Positions 35,538 through 44,734 of a DNA stretch of 64,000 bases are shown piece after piece. Below the pieces are notes generated by a model. The model was not told where the DNA came from, ran no database searches, and saw only the letters and a program-made list of their open reading frames with translations. Numbering within the stretch: the stretch's first letter is position 1; every line of letters starts with the position of its first letter. Source of the stretch: Streptomyces sp. NBC_01549 (GTDB taxonomy: Bacteria; Actinomycetota; Actinomycetes; Streptomycetales; Streptomycetaceae). The stretch spans positions 868,001 through 932,000 of the forward strand of contig NZ_JAPEPW010000001.1 in NCBI RefSeq assembly GCF_026339955.1. The letters run 5' to 3'. A program made the position numbers and the translations under genes.

Positions 35538-36956
35538 TCAGCTGTCGAAGCCCAGTCCCAGCCTGTCCATCGTCTTCAGCCACAGATTGCGCCGCCCGCC
35601 GTGCGCGTCCGCCCGCGCCAGCGACCACTTGGTGAGCGCGATGCCGGTCCAGGCGAAGGGCTCGGGAGGGAAGGGCAGGGGCTTCTTGCGGACCATCTCC
35701 AGTTCCGTGCGCTCGGTGCGCTCCCCCGCCAGCAGGTCGAGCATCACGTCCGCGCCGAACCGGGTCGCGCCCACCCCCAGACCCGTGTACCCGGCCGCGT
35801 ACGCGACCTTTCCGTGGTGCGCCGTGCCGAAGAAGGCCGAGAAGCGCGAGCAGGTGTCGATCGCACCGCCCCAGGCGTGGGTGAAGCGGACGCCCTCCAG
35901 CTGCGGGAAGCAGGTGAAGAAGTGCCCGGCGAGCTTCGCGTACGTCTCCGGGCGATCGTCGTACTCGGCGCGCACCCGGCCGCCGTACGGGTAGATCGCG
36001 TCGTAACCGCCCCACAGGATGCGGTTGTCGGCGGAGAGCCGGAAGTAGTGGAACTGGTTCGCCGAGTCCCCGAGGCCCTGGCGGTTCTTCCAGCCGACGG
36101 ACGCCAGCTGGTCGGCGGTCAGGGGTTCGGTCATCAGCGCGTAGTCGTAGACCGGCACGGTGTACGCGCGTACCCGCTTGACCAGGTTCGGGAAGATGTT
36201 GGTGGCGAGGGCCACCTTGCGGGCGCGCACCGAACCGTACGGGGTGCGTACGGCCATGCCGGCGCCGTACGCCTTCAGGGCGAGCGCGGGCGTGTGCTCG
36301 TACACCCGCACCCCGAGCCGCAGACAGGCGCGCTTGAGGCCCCAGGCGAGTTTGGCGGGGTGGAGCATGGCGACGCCGCGGCGGTCGTGCAGGCCCGCGA
36401 GGAAGGTCGGCGAGTCGACCTGTTCTCGGACCGCGTCGGCGTCCAGGAAATCGATGCCGTCCGCCAGGCCCCGCTCCCGCAGCTCCTCGTGCCACTCACG
36501 GAGTTCGGCCGCCTGGTGCGGCTCGGTGGCGACGTCGATCTCGCCGGAGCGCTCGAAGTCGCAGTCGAGGGAGTAGCGGGCGACGGCCGCCTCGATCTCG
36601 TCGAGGTTGCGGGCGCCCAGCTCCTCCAGCTTCTTGATCTCGTCCGGCCAGCGGGTGAGTCCGTTGGCCAGACCGTGGGTCAGGGACGCGGCGCAGAAGC
36701 CGCCGTTGCGGCCCGAGGCGGCCCAGCCCACCTCGCGGCCCTCCAGGAGCACCACCTCGCGCCGCGGGTCGCGCTCCTTGGCGATCAGCGCGGTCCACAG
36801 TCCGCTGTAGCCACCACCGACGACGAGCAGATCGCAGGTCTCGGCACCGGTGAGGGCCGGCTCGGGGTGGGGCTTGCCGGGGTCGTCCAGCCAGTACGGA
36901 ACCGGCTGGGCTTCGGAAAGAGACGTGGTCCAACGGGTCATGGCGCTTGGGGCCAT
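35538..36956 (-). CDS. DAO-family FAD oxidoreductase, gamma-glutamylputrescine-oxidase-like
   Basis: 472 aa. The FAD-binding Rossmann motif is CDLLVVGGGYSGLWTALIA near residue 42, followed by EGREVGWAASGRNGGFCAAS, which carries the flavin-contacting RNGG loop of PuuB-type oxidases. The C-terminal AYAAGYTGLGVGATRFGADV closes the FAD site. AGGGAG sits 9 nt before the ATG. It is the last gene of a leftward operon with a polyamine importer and an aminobutyraldehyde dehydrogenase, so it probably oxidises putrescine, gamma-glutamylputrescine or a related amine, delivering an aldehyde and ammonia or peroxide. Confidence 0.88.
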   Translation of the reverse strand: MAPSAMTRWTTSLSEAQPVPYWLDDPGKPHPEPALTGAETCDLLVVGGGYSGLWTALIAKERDPRREVVLLEGREVGWAASGRNGGFCAASLTHGLANGLTRWPDEIKKLEELGARNLDEIEAAVARYSLDCDFERSGEIDVATEPHQAAELREWHEELRERGLADGIDFLDADAVREQVDSPTFLAGLHDRRGVAMLHPAKLAWGLKRACLRLGVRVYEHTPALALKAYGAGMAVRTPYGSVRARKVALATNIFPNLVKRVRAYTVPVYDYALMTEPLTADQLASVGWKNRQGLGDSANQFHYFRLSADNRILWGGYDAIYPYGGRVRAEYDDRPETYAKLAGHFFTCFPQLEGVRFTHAWGGAIDTCSRFSAFFGTAHHGKVAYAAGYTGLGVGATRFGADVMLDLLAGERTERTELEMVRKKPLPFPPEPFAWTGIALTKWSLARADAHGGRRNLWLKTMDRLGLGFDS

Positions 36957-37027
36957 GATTTCAACTCCCTACAGCTGAATTACCCACCGAGTCTTCTTGT
37001 GGGTTATGCCTTCCGCGATGCCTTTTA

Positions 37028-37828
37028 CTATGCCTTTTGCTTGCTTCGGCGGTTGCTGACGACCATTCCGGCCAGGACGAACAGTACGGCGACGATGAAC
37101 ATGGCCGTACCGATGACATTGATCTGAACGGGTGTCCCGCGCTGCGCCGAACCCCACACGAACATGGGGAAGGTGACGGTCGAACCCGCGTTGAAATTGG
37201 TGATGATGAAGTCGTCGAAGGAGAGCGCGAAGGCGAGCAGCGCGCCCGCCGCGATGCCGGGGGCCGCGATGGGCAGGGTGACGCGCAGGAACGTCTGCAC
37301 CGGGCCGGCGTAGAGGTCCTGTGCCGCCTGCTCCAGGCGCGGGTCCATCGACATCACGCGCGCCTTGACGGCCGTCACGACGAAGCTGAGGCAGAACATG
37401 ATGTGGGCGATCAGGATCGTCCAGAAGCCCAGCTGAGCACCCAGGTTGAGGAAGAGGGTGAGCAGCGAGGCCGCCATGACGACCTCGGGCATCGCCATCG
37501 GCAGGAAGATCAGCGAGTTCACCGCGCCGCGCGCCCGGAAGCGGTAGCGGACCAGCGCGAAGGCGATCATCGTGCCGAGGATCGTGGCCCCGATGGTCGC
37601 CCAGACGGCGATCTGGAGGCTGATCGAGAGCGAGCCGCACATGTCGGCGACGCCGCACGGATCGCGCCAGGCGTCCAGGGAGAACTGCTGCCACTCGTAG
37701 TTGAAGCGCCCCTTCGGTTTGTTGAAGGAGAACACCGTGACGACGACATTGGGCAGCAGCAGATATCCCAGCGTCAGTAGTCCCCCGATGACGACGAGAT
37801 TCCGCTTGAACCAGCGTGCGAAGGCCAT
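37028..37828 (-). CDS. potC: spermidine/putrescine ABC transporter permease
   Basis: 266 aa, six membrane helices (LVVIGGLLTLGYLLLPNVVV onward). EAA-type coupling loop around LEQAAQDLYAGPVQTFLRVT, and the PotC-like periplasmic loop FVVTAVKARVMSMDPRLEQA. The ATG immediately follows the PotB stop codon with no gap, so expression is coupled. The end includes MFIVAVLFVLAGMVVSNRRS. Confidence 0.92.
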   Translation of the reverse strand: MAFARWFKRNLVVIGGLLTLGYLLLPNVVVTVFSFNKPKGRFNYEWQQFSLDAWRDPCGVADMCGSLSISLQIAVWATIGATILGTMIAFALVRYRFRARGAVNSLIFLPMAMPEVVMAASLLTLFLNLGAQLGFWTILIAHIMFCLSFVVTAVKARVMSMDPRLEQAAQDLYAGPVQTFLRVTLPIAAPGIAAGALLAFALSFDDFIITNFNAGSTVTFPMFVWGSAQRGTPVQINVIGTAMFIVAVLFVLAGMVVSNRRSKQKA

Positions 37829-38752
37829 TTAGACCAGATCCTCCGTCCCGGACTTGCGGATGTAGAGGGTGACCATGATGAGGATCGCGGCCATGAGAAT
37901 GAAGGAGAGCGCGGCGGCCGTCGGATAGTCGAGGATCCGCAGGAACTGCGTCTGGATGACGTTGCCGACCATCCGGGTGTCCGTGGAGCCGAGCAGATCG
38001 GCGTTCACGTAGTCGCCGCTGGCCGGGATGAAGGTCAGCAGCGTGCCGGAGACGACGCCGGGCATCGACAGCGGGAAGGTGACCTTGCGGAAGGTCGTGA
38101 ACGGCTTCGCGTACAGATCGCCCGCCGCCTCGTGGAGGCGTCCGTCGATGCGCTCCAGCGAGGTGTAGAGCGGCAGGATCATGAAGGGCAGGAAGTTGTA
38201 CGTGAGGCCGCAGACCACCGCGAGCGGTGTCGCCAGGACGCGGTCGCCGGAGGTGAAGCCGAGCCAGTTGGTGACGTCCAGGACGTGCAGGGTGTTGAGG
38301 GCGCCGACGACCGGGCCGCCGTCCGCGAGGATCGTCTTCCAGGCGAGCGTGCGGATCAGGAAGCTGGTGAAGAACGGCGCGATGACCAGGATCAGCACGG
38401 CATTGCGCCAGCGGCCCGCGCGGAACGCGATCAGATACGCCAGCGGGTAGCCGAGCAGCAGGCACAGGATCGTCGCGGCGCCCGCGTACAGCACCGAGCG
38501 CAGGAACTGGGGCCAGTAGTCGGCCAGCGCGTTCCAGTACGTCTGGAAGTGCCAGGTGACCTTGAAGCCCTCCTCCAGGGAGCCCGTCTGCACGGACGTG
38601 GAGGCCTGGTAGACCATCGGCAGCGCGAAGAAGACCAGCAGCCACAGGATGCCGGGCAGGAGCAGCCAGTACGGGACCAGGCGGCCGCGCTTCTTGGGCG
38701 GCTTCTTGTCGAGCTGCGGCGCGAGGGGTGGCGCCTCGGTGACGCTGGCCAT
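37829..38752 (-). CDS. potB: spermidine/putrescine ABC transporter permease
   Basis: 307 aa. Basic N-terminus (LDKKPPKKRGRLVPYWLLLP), six membrane helices, and the PotB-like coupling loop GRLHEAAGDLYAKPFTTFRK. The loop FTSFLIRTLAWKTILADGGP is typical of the family. Its start codon overlaps the PotA stop by one base (TGATG). It forms the transmembrane channel with PotC. Confidence 0.93.
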   Translation of the reverse strand: MASVTEAPPLAPQLDKKPPKKRGRLVPYWLLLPGILWLLVFFALPMVYQASTSVQTGSLEEGFKVTWHFQTYWNALADYWPQFLRSVLYAGAATILCLLLGYPLAYLIAFRAGRWRNAVLILVIAPFFTSFLIRTLAWKTILADGGPVVGALNTLHVLDVTNWLGFTSGDRVLATPLAVVCGLTYNFLPFMILPLYTSLERIDGRLHEAAGDLYAKPFTTFRKVTFPLSMPGVVSGTLLTFIPASGDYVNADLLGSTDTRMVGNVIQTQFLRILDYPTAAALSFILMAAILIMVTLYIRKSGTEDLV

Positions 38753-39903
38753 CAGGCGGCCTCCTCCTCGACGGTCTCGACGCCCGCGTCGATGTCCTGT
38801 GCCGCGTCGAGCCCGAAGGTGTGCGCCGGGCTCCAGTGCAGGACCACCTCGGCGCCGGGGGTGAGCCGGGCGTCGCGGTCGATGTTCTGGGCGTAGACCT
38901 CGAACTCGGGGCAGACCGCGCTGTCGATGACGTACTGCGTGGAGACTCCGATGAAGCTGGAGTCGGCGATCTTGCCGGTGATCCGGTTGCGGCCGTCCGG
39001 TATCTCGCCCGCGTCGTCGACATGGGTGAGGGAGACCTTCTCGGGGCGGACCCCGACCAGGACCTTGCCGCCGGCCGTCGTGGGCGCCGAACAGCGCGCC
39101 TGCGGCAGGACCAGCTTGCCGCCGCCCGCCGCCAGGACGATGTCCTCGCCGTTCTTGCTGTCGACGGCGGCCTCGATGAGGTTCGAGGTGCCGAGGAAGT
39201 TGGCGACGAACGTGGTCTGCGGGTTCTCGTAGAGGTCGGCGGGGGCGCCGAGTTGCTCGACGCGGCCCGCGTTCATCACGGCGACCGTGTCGGCCATCGT
39301 CATGGCCTCCTCCTGGTCGTGCGTGACGTGTACGAAGGTGATGCCGACCTCGGTCTGGATGCGCTTGAGCTCCAGCTGCATCTGGCGGCGCAGCTTGAGG
39401 TCGAGGGCGCCGAGCGGCTCGTCGAGGAGCAGCACCTTGGGGTGGTTGATGAGGGCGCGGGCCACGGCGACGCGCTGCTGCTGGCCGCCGGAGAGCTGGT
39501 GCGGCTTCTTGCGGGCCTGCTCGCCGAGCTGGACGAGCTCCAGCATGTCCTCGACCTGCTTCCTCACCGACTTGATGCCCCGTCGGCGCAGGCCGAAGGC
39601 GACGTTCTCGAAGATGTCGAGGTGCGGGAAGAGGGCGTAGGACTGGAAGACGGTGTTCACCGGCCGCTTGTACGGCGGCAGGTGGGTCACTTCCTGGTCG
39701 CCGAGGAAGACGGTGCCGGAGGAAGGTTCCTCCAGACCCGCGATCATCCGCAGGGTGGTGGTCTTGCCGCAGCCCGACGCCCCGAGGAGGGCGAAGAAGG
39801 AGCCCTCGGGGACGGTCAGGTCGAGCGGGTGGACGGCCGTGAAGGAGCCGTACGTCTTGCTGATCCCGGAGAGGCGGACGTCGCCGCCGTTGTCTGTCGT
39901 CAT
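38752..39903 (-). CDS. potA: spermidine/putrescine ABC transporter ATPase
   Basis: 383 aa cytoplasmic ATPase. Walker [16 protein letters not shown]-loop [12 protein letters not shown] signature [15 protein letters not shown], Walker [14 protein letters not shown]-loop [13 protein letters not shown]-terminal TOBE domain ([17 protein letters not shown]) follows, as in PotA and MalK-type ATPases. CAGGGAC precedes the ATG at 39903. It energises PotBC. Confidence 0.95.
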   Translation of the reverse strand: MTTDNGGDVRLSGISKTYGSFTAVHPLDLTVPEGSFFALLGASGCGKTTTLRMIAGLEEPSSGTVFLGDQEVTHLPPYKRPVNTVFQSYALFPHLDIFENVAFGLRRRGIKSVRKQVEDMLELVQLGEQARKKPHQLSGGQQQRVAVARALINHPKVLLLDEPLGALDLKLRRQMQLELKRIQTEVGITFVHVTHDQEEAMTMADTVAVMNAGRVEQLGAPADLYENPQTTFVANFLGTSNLIEAAVDSKNGEDIVLAAGGGKLVLPQARCSAPTTAGGKVLVGVRPEKVSLTHVDDAGEIPDGRNRITGKIADSSFIGVSTQYVIDSAVCPEFEVYAQNIDRDARLTPGAEVVLHWSPAHTFGLDAAQDIDAGVETVEEEAA

Positions 39904-40062
39904 GGTGTGGTCCCTGGATGTCGGGGTCGTAGGGGTGTCCGGGGCGGGTTGCGGTCGCTGCGCCGGTCGGGGGCCGCGCGGCGCAGCCGGCACGCGACTA
40001 CTGGGGCGCCGGGCAACCGCCCGGCGGCCCGGAGCACCGCGACCGCTCAGCCGCCGGAGGCG

Positions 40063-41310
40063 TTACGCCCCTGTGAGCTTGGCGAACTTCTCTTCGTAGG
40101 CCGTCTCTTCCTTCTGCGTCAGCGAGCGGAAGGCGTGGGACTTCGCGGCCATGGCCTTGTCGGGGATGATCAGCGGGTTGTCCGCCGCCGACTTGTCGAG
40201 CTTCGCGAGCTCGTCCTTGACCCCGTCGACGGGACAGACGTAGTTGATGTACGCGGCGAGCTGTGCGGCCGGACCGGGCTCGTAGTAGTAGTCCATGAGC
40301 CGTTCGGCGTTCGTCTTGTGACGGGCCTTGTTGGGGATCAGCATGTTGTCCGTGGACGTCAGATAGCCGCTGTCCGGGATGATGAAGTCGACGTCCGGGC
40401 TGTCCGCCTTGAGCTGGACGACGTCGCCCGCCCAGGCGACACAGGCCGCGAGGTCGCCCTTGGTGAGGTCGGACGTGTAGTCGTTGCCGGTGAAGCGGCG
40501 TATCTGGCCCTTGTCGACGGCCTTCTGGAGTCGGGCGGTTGCCGCGTCGAAGTCGTCGTCGGTGAACTTCGCCGGGTCCTTGCCCATGTCGAGCAGCGTC
40601 ATGCCCATGCTGTCGCGCATCTCCGAGAGGAAGCCGACACGCCCCTTGAGCTTGGGATTGTCGAGCAGGTCGGAGACCGACTTCACCTCGATGCCGTTCA
40701 ACGCCTCCTTGTTGAAGGCGATGACGGTCGAGATGCCCTGCCAGGGGTAGGAGTAGGCGCGTCCGGGGTCCCAGTCGGGGCCCCGGAACTGGGCGGAAAG
40801 ATTGGCGTAAGCGTGCGGGAGGTTGGAGGCGTTCAGCTTCTGCACCCAGCCGAAGCGGATCAGCCGGGCGGCCAGCCAGTCGGTGACCACGATCAGGTCG
40901 CGCCCGGTGTCCTGGCCCGCCGCGAGCTGCGGCTTGATCTTGCCGAAGAACTCGACGTTGTCGTTGATGTCCTCGGTGTATTTGACCGAGATGCCGGTGC
41001 GCTTGGTGAACGCGTCGAGCGTCGGGTGGTGCTTCCCGCTGTCGTCGACGTCCATGTACTCGGTCCAGTTGGAGAAGTTGATCGTCTTCTCCTTGGCCGA
41101 GTGGTCCTCGGCGGAGACGCCGCCCTGGGTCTTGCCCGCCGCCGGGATTCCGCAGCCGCTCAGCGCACCCAGCCCGCCGACGGCGAGCGCGCCGCCCGCG
41201 GAGGCGCGCAGCAGCGAGCGGCGGCTGAGGGCCGCCCTGCCGTTCCTGAAGCTGCGCCGCATGGCGGCCAGTTGGGCCGGGGAGAGGCGGTCTGGCTCGT
41301 ACTGCTCCAT
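40063..41310 (-). CDS. potD: spermidine/putrescine-binding lipoprotein
   Basis: 415 aa. Twin-arginine signal LSRRSLLRASAGGALAVGGL leads into lipobox LSGC, with the lipidated cysteine at residue 53. The polyamine-binding fold starts INFSNWTEYMDVDDSGKHHP and contains YSYPWQGISTVIAFNKEAL, YTSDLTKGDLAACVAWAGD and TDNMLIPNKARHKTNAERLM, all close to PotD patterns. It feeds PotABC. It lies 100 bp after the aldehyde dehydrogenase and 159 bp before potA, with no terminator visible between. Confidence 0.93.
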   Translation of the reverse strand: MEQYEPDRLSPAQLAAMRRSFRNGRAALSRRSLLRASAGGALAVGGLGALSGCGIPAAGKTQGGVSAEDHSAKEKTINFSNWTEYMDVDDSGKHHPTLDAFTKRTGISVKYTEDINDNVEFFGKIKPQLAAGQDTGRDLIVVTDWLAARLIRFGWVQKLNASNLPHAYANLSAQFRGPDWDPGRAYSYPWQGISTVIAFNKEALNGIEVKSVSDLLDNPKLKGRVGFLSEMRDSMGMTLLDMGKDPAKFTDDDFDAATARLQKAVDKGQIRRFTGNDYTSDLTKGDLAACVAWAGDVVQLKADSPDVDFIIPDSGYLTSTDNMLIPNKARHKTNAERLMDYYYEPGPAAQLAAYINYVCPVDGVKDELAKLDKSAADNPLIIPDKAMAAKSHAFRSLTQKEETAYEEKFAKLTGA

Positions 41311-41410
41311 GCTCGTGATGCCCTTTCGGAAGGGTCGCGGCCGTGGTCTGGCGGCCTGGTCTGCCACTCGGCGATAGTCGGAAGTCGACGCGCGGCCGAC
41401 TCCGGATCGA

Positions 41411-42934
41411 CTAGGGCCGGTCCCCGAAGATCGTGCGGTGCCAGTCCTTCCTGGCGACCGCGGTGTTGTCGAACATGACGTGCTTGATCTGGGTGTACTC
41501 CTCGAACGAGTACGCCGACATGTCCTTGCCGAAGCCGGACGCCTTGTAGCCGCCGTGGGGCATCTCGCTGATGATCGGAATGTGGTCGTTGACCCACACA
41601 CAGCCCGCCTTGATCTCCCGGGTCGCACGGTTCGCCCTGTACACGTCCCGGCTCCACGCGGAGGCGGCGAGGCCGTACGGAGTGTCGTTGGCGAGCCGGA
41701 TTCCTTCGTCGTCACTGTCGAAGGGGAGCACCACCAGGACGGGACCGAAGATCTCGGACTGCACGATCTCGCTGTCCTGAGGAGCGTCGGCGATGAGCGT
41801 GGGCCGGTAGTACGCGCCGTCCTTGAGCTCCTCGGGGATCTCTCCGCCCGTCACCACACGCGCGTAACCGCGGGCCCGGTCGACGAATCCGGCGACGCGG
41901 TCGCGCTGGGCGTGCGAGATCAGCGGGCCGAGGTCGGTGCCGGACGCGAACGGGTCGCCGAGGCGGACGCTCGCCATCAGGGCGGCCGTCTTCGACACGA
42001 ACTCTTCGTAGAGGGGCCTTTGCACGTACGCGCGCGTGGCGGCCGTGCAGTCCTGCCCGGTGTTGATGAGCGAGCCGGCCACCGCGCCGTTCACGGCCGC
42101 GTCCAGGTCCGCGTCGTCGAAGACCACGAAGGGGGCCTTGCCGCCCAGCTCCAGGTGGAGCCGCTTGACGGTCGAGGTGGCGATCTCGGCGACGCGCTTG
42201 CCGACCGCGGTCGACCCGGTGAAGGAGGTCATCGCCACGTCGGGGTGGCCGACGAGGTGCTCACCGGCGTCCTTGCCCGCCCCCGTCACGATGTTGATCA
42301 CGCCGTCCGGGATGCCCGCCTCGGTGGCCGCCATGGCGAAGAGCAGCGAGGTCAGCGGGGTCAGCTCGGCGGGCTTCAGCACGATCGTGTTGCCCGCGGC
42401 GATCGCCGGGAGGATCTTCCAAGCCGCCATCTGGAGGGGGTAGTTCCAGGGCGCGATGGAGCCGACGACGCCGATGGGCTCGCGGCGTACGTACGAGGTG
42501 TGGTCGCCGGAGTACTCGCCCGCGGACTGCCCCTGCAGATGCCGGGCCGCACCCGCGAAGAAGGCGGTGTTGTCGATGGTGCCGGGCACGTCGAACTCAC
42601 GGGTCAGCTTGAGGGGTTTTCCGCACTGGAGCGACTCCGCCCGGGCGAACTCCTCGGCGTGGTCGGCGAGTACGGCGGCGAAGCGGTGCAGGGCGTCGGA
42701 GCGCTCGCCGGGGGTGGCGCCCGCCCAGCCGGGGAACGCCTCACGGGCGGCGGCGACGGCCGCGTCGACGTCGACGGTGCTCGCCAGCTCGTACGTGTAG
42801 ACCTCGTCGCCGGTGGCGGGGTCGACGACCGCGTGCGTACGGCCCGAAGTGCCCTTGGTCAGCCTGCCCGCGATGTACTGCGCGCCGTCCGCGAAACGGT
42901 CCTGCGCCTGGAAGCGATGGCCCGGATTGTGCAT
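41411..42934 (-). CDS. gamma-aminobutyraldehyde dehydrogenase-like aldehyde dehydrogenase
   Basis: 507 aa from ATG 42934, which has a strong GGAGGAG site. ALDH signatures: GSIAPWNYPLQMAAWKILPA, active-site glutamate in HLELGGKAPFVVFDDAD, catalytic cysteine in NTGQDCTAATRAY, and QSEIFGPVLVV; the end PHGGYKASGFGKDMSAYSFE is as in PatD/PuuC relatives. As first gene of the polyamine operon it should turn 4-aminobutanal into GABA, which gabT then uses. The 43xxx divergent region (177 bp or more) should hold the operon promoter. Confidence 0.87.
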   Translation of the reverse strand: MHNPGHRFQAQDRFADGAQYIAGRLTKGTSGRTHAVVDPATGDEVYTYELASTVDVDAAVAAAREAFPGWAGATPGERSDALHRFAAVLADHAEEFARAESLQCGKPLKLTREFDVPGTIDNTAFFAGAARHLQGQSAGEYSGDHTSYVRREPIGVVGSIAPWNYPLQMAAWKILPAIAAGNTIVLKPAELTPLTSLLFAMAATEAGIPDGVINIVTGAGKDAGEHLVGHPDVAMTSFTGSTAVGKRVAEIATSTVKRLHLELGGKAPFVVFDDADLDAAVNGAVAGSLINTGQDCTAATRAYVQRPLYEEFVSKTAALMASVRLGDPFASGTDLGPLISHAQRDRVAGFVDRARGYARVVTGGEIPEELKDGAYYRPTLIADAPQDSEIVQSEIFGPVLVVLPFDSDDEGIRLANDTPYGLAASAWSRDVYRANRATREIKAGCVWVNDHIPIISEMPHGGYKASGFGKDMSAYSFEEYTQIKHVMFDNTAVARKDWHRTIFGDRP

Positions 42935-43142
42935 GTCGCTCTCCTCCGCCGTTCTCCCCGGTGACGCGGGGGTGGGCGTAGCTCCAGCTCGATTTGAGTG
43001 CCGATCCTGACAGAGCCAAGGGACTCCAACAAGTGATTCCGTTGTTGCCTTTTGGTTACGCGACGGAATCTGTCGACCAGGTGTCGAGTCCCCATGGAAA
43101 AGGCGGGACGGAATGTCAGTGGTGCGTGCCACAGTGGCGTGC

Positions 43143-43727
43143 ATGGCGAAGATCGATTCTTGGGAAGCGCTGGTCAGCGCGGTCCGCTCGGGGGCGAGAG
43201 TCAAGTACCTGCACTTCTGGGGGCACCGCCCGCGACCGGACGGCCAGGTGAGCGCGAGCTGCCTGAGCCAGTGGTGGCCGTCACCGTTCATGGTGGACGG
43301 TGTCTCCTACGCGACCGCGGAGCACTGGATGATGGCGGGCAAGGCACGGCTCTTCGGGGACGCGGAGGCGGAGCGGCGCGCGATCGAGGCGTCCAGCCCC
43401 GCACTCGCCAAGAAGGCGGGGCGGCTCGTGCGCGGCTTCGACGAGGCGACCTGGGAGCTGGAGCGCTTCGGGATCGTCGTCGAGGGCAGCGTGCACAAGT
43501 TCGCCGCCCATCCCGAACTGCGGGCGTTCCTGCTGGGCACGCGCGCGCGAGTACTGGTCGAGGCCAGCCCCATGGACCGGGTGTGGGGCATCGGGCTCGC
43601 GGCGGACGACGAGCGGACGGCGAATCCCGAGCGGTGGCGCGGGCTGAACCTGCTGGGATTCGCCTTGATGGAGGCGCGCGAACGCCTCCATCAGAAGGAT
43701 CTAGCCGAGGTGCGGCACGACGAGTGA
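43143..43727 (+). CDS. NADAR-family protein (YbiA-like)
   Basis: 194 aa from MAKIDSWEAL; an ATG 30 bp upstream (43113) is also possible. NADAR signatures: VKYLHFWGHRPRPDGQVSA, YATAEHWMMAGKARLFGD, FGIVVEGSVHKFAAHPELRA, ASPMDRVWGIGLAADD. Characterised members (YbiA) are N-glycosidases acting on riboflavin-pathway intermediates, and other members act on ADP-ribose-type adducts or sit in NAD-linked defence systems. Nothing of that kind is near here, so a housekeeping repair role is more likely. Its end overlaps the convergent DUF4190 gene by 27 bp. Confidence 0.88.
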   Translation: MAKIDSWEALVSAVRSGARVKYLHFWGHRPRPDGQVSASCLSQWWPSPFMVDGVSYATAEHWMMAGKARLFGDAEAERRAIEASSPALAKKAGRLVRGFDEATWELERFGIVVEGSVHKFAAHPELRAFLLGTRARVLVEASPMDRVWGIGLAADDERTANPERWRGLNLLGFALMEARERLHQKDLAEVRHDE

Positions 43728-44579
43728 GGTGGAGTAGCCGTCGTCCCCGCTGAACGGGTCGCTGTCGCCGCTGTCGTCCGGGAGGGCGAAGAAGACCACG
43801 ATCATCGCGATACCGAGCGCGATGCCGACCGCTCCGCAGATGATCCCGGCCAGCGCCTGCCCGGGGTTGTTCGCCTCGCCGTGGCGCGCCTTGCGGCGCC
43901 CCAGCACGCCGAAGGTCACCGCGAGGATGCCCAGGATGATGGCCACCGGCCACAGACAGAACACGACGGCCGAGATGATGCCGAGCACCAGCCCGGCGGT
44001 GCCCATGCCGTTGCTCGGCGCCGGGGGCATCATCGGCCAGCCGTAGCCGGGCGCGCCCGGGTGGCCGGCTCCCGGCGCGGGGTAGGCCGGGTAGCCGTAT
44101 CCATATCCGTACGAGACCTGACCGGGGCCCTCGGGGGCGATGGGCGGCGGGGGAACCGGCTCTCCGGGAACGGGGTGGGGCGGGGGCCCGGCGGCGGGGG
44201 ACGCGAAGGGGTTGTCCCAGGACTGCGGCGGGGACTGGGGATGAGGGTGCGGCTGGGGGTGGCTCGGGGTGCCCGTTCCGGGGAGGGCGACGACCGTCGG
44301 CTGGTTGTGCACCGAGGGGGGTGTGGGAGCACCGGGCGCGCGGGAGGGTGCCTGGTCCGCGGGCGGGGCCCAGGGGTTCGGCTCAGGGCGCGCTCCGGCG
44401 GCGCCGTTGTCCTGGGGGTCCTTGGACGGGGAACCCGGCTGGGGGTCACCACCGGGTATCGCGTCCTCGGGACCGGCGGCCGACGGCATGTCGATCTGCG
44501 TCGGCGGCGGAGCCGACGGGTCCGGGGACGCCCACGGGTTCGCGGCGGCGTTCTGCGGCGCCTGCGCGTCGTCGGACAT
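43701..44579 (-). CDS. DUF4190 membrane protein with proline-rich N-terminus
   Basis: 292 aa. About 185 cytoplasmic residues are rich in proline, glycine and tyrosine (for example YGYGYGYPAYPAPGAGHPGA). Two membrane helices follow: GTAGLVLGIISAVVFCLWPV and ALAGIICGAVGIALGIAMIV, separated by LGVLGRRKARHGEANNPGQA, which is the DUF4190 signature. The function of this actinobacterial family is unknown. A purine-rich site (GGGGAGGGGACC) precedes the ATG. Confidence 0.85.
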   Translation of the reverse strand: MSDDAQAPQNAAANPWASPDPSAPPPTQIDMPSAAGPEDAIPGGDPQPGSPSKDPQDNGAAGARPEPNPWAPPADQAPSRAPGAPTPPSVHNQPTVVALPGTGTPSHPQPHPHPQSPPQSWDNPFASPAAGPPPHPVPGEPVPPPPIAPEGPGQVSYGYGYGYPAYPAPGAGHPGAPGYGWPMMPPAPSNGMGTAGLVLGIISAVVFCLWPVAIILGILAVTFGVLGRRKARHGEANNPGQALAGIICGAVGIALGIAMIVVFFALPDDSGDSDPFSGDDGYSTSLVVPHLG

Positions 44580-44734
44580 GTGTGAGGTCCCCTCCCCTGT
44601 CTGTACCTGCCGTCATGCTACGGCCCGGGGCCGCACCCCGTGAGCGGCGGCCTACGATGATCCCCGAGTCGCCGATCAGCCGATCACCCGCGTCCCCTCC
44701 CACCTTCCGGGGACGCCGCTTTGGGGAGGAACCC

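Noticed and set aside
43113..43727. NADAR protein as part of an NAD-linked defence system
   Set aside because: No Sir2, TIR, toxin or nuclease genes nearby; neighbours are housekeeping or membrane genes.
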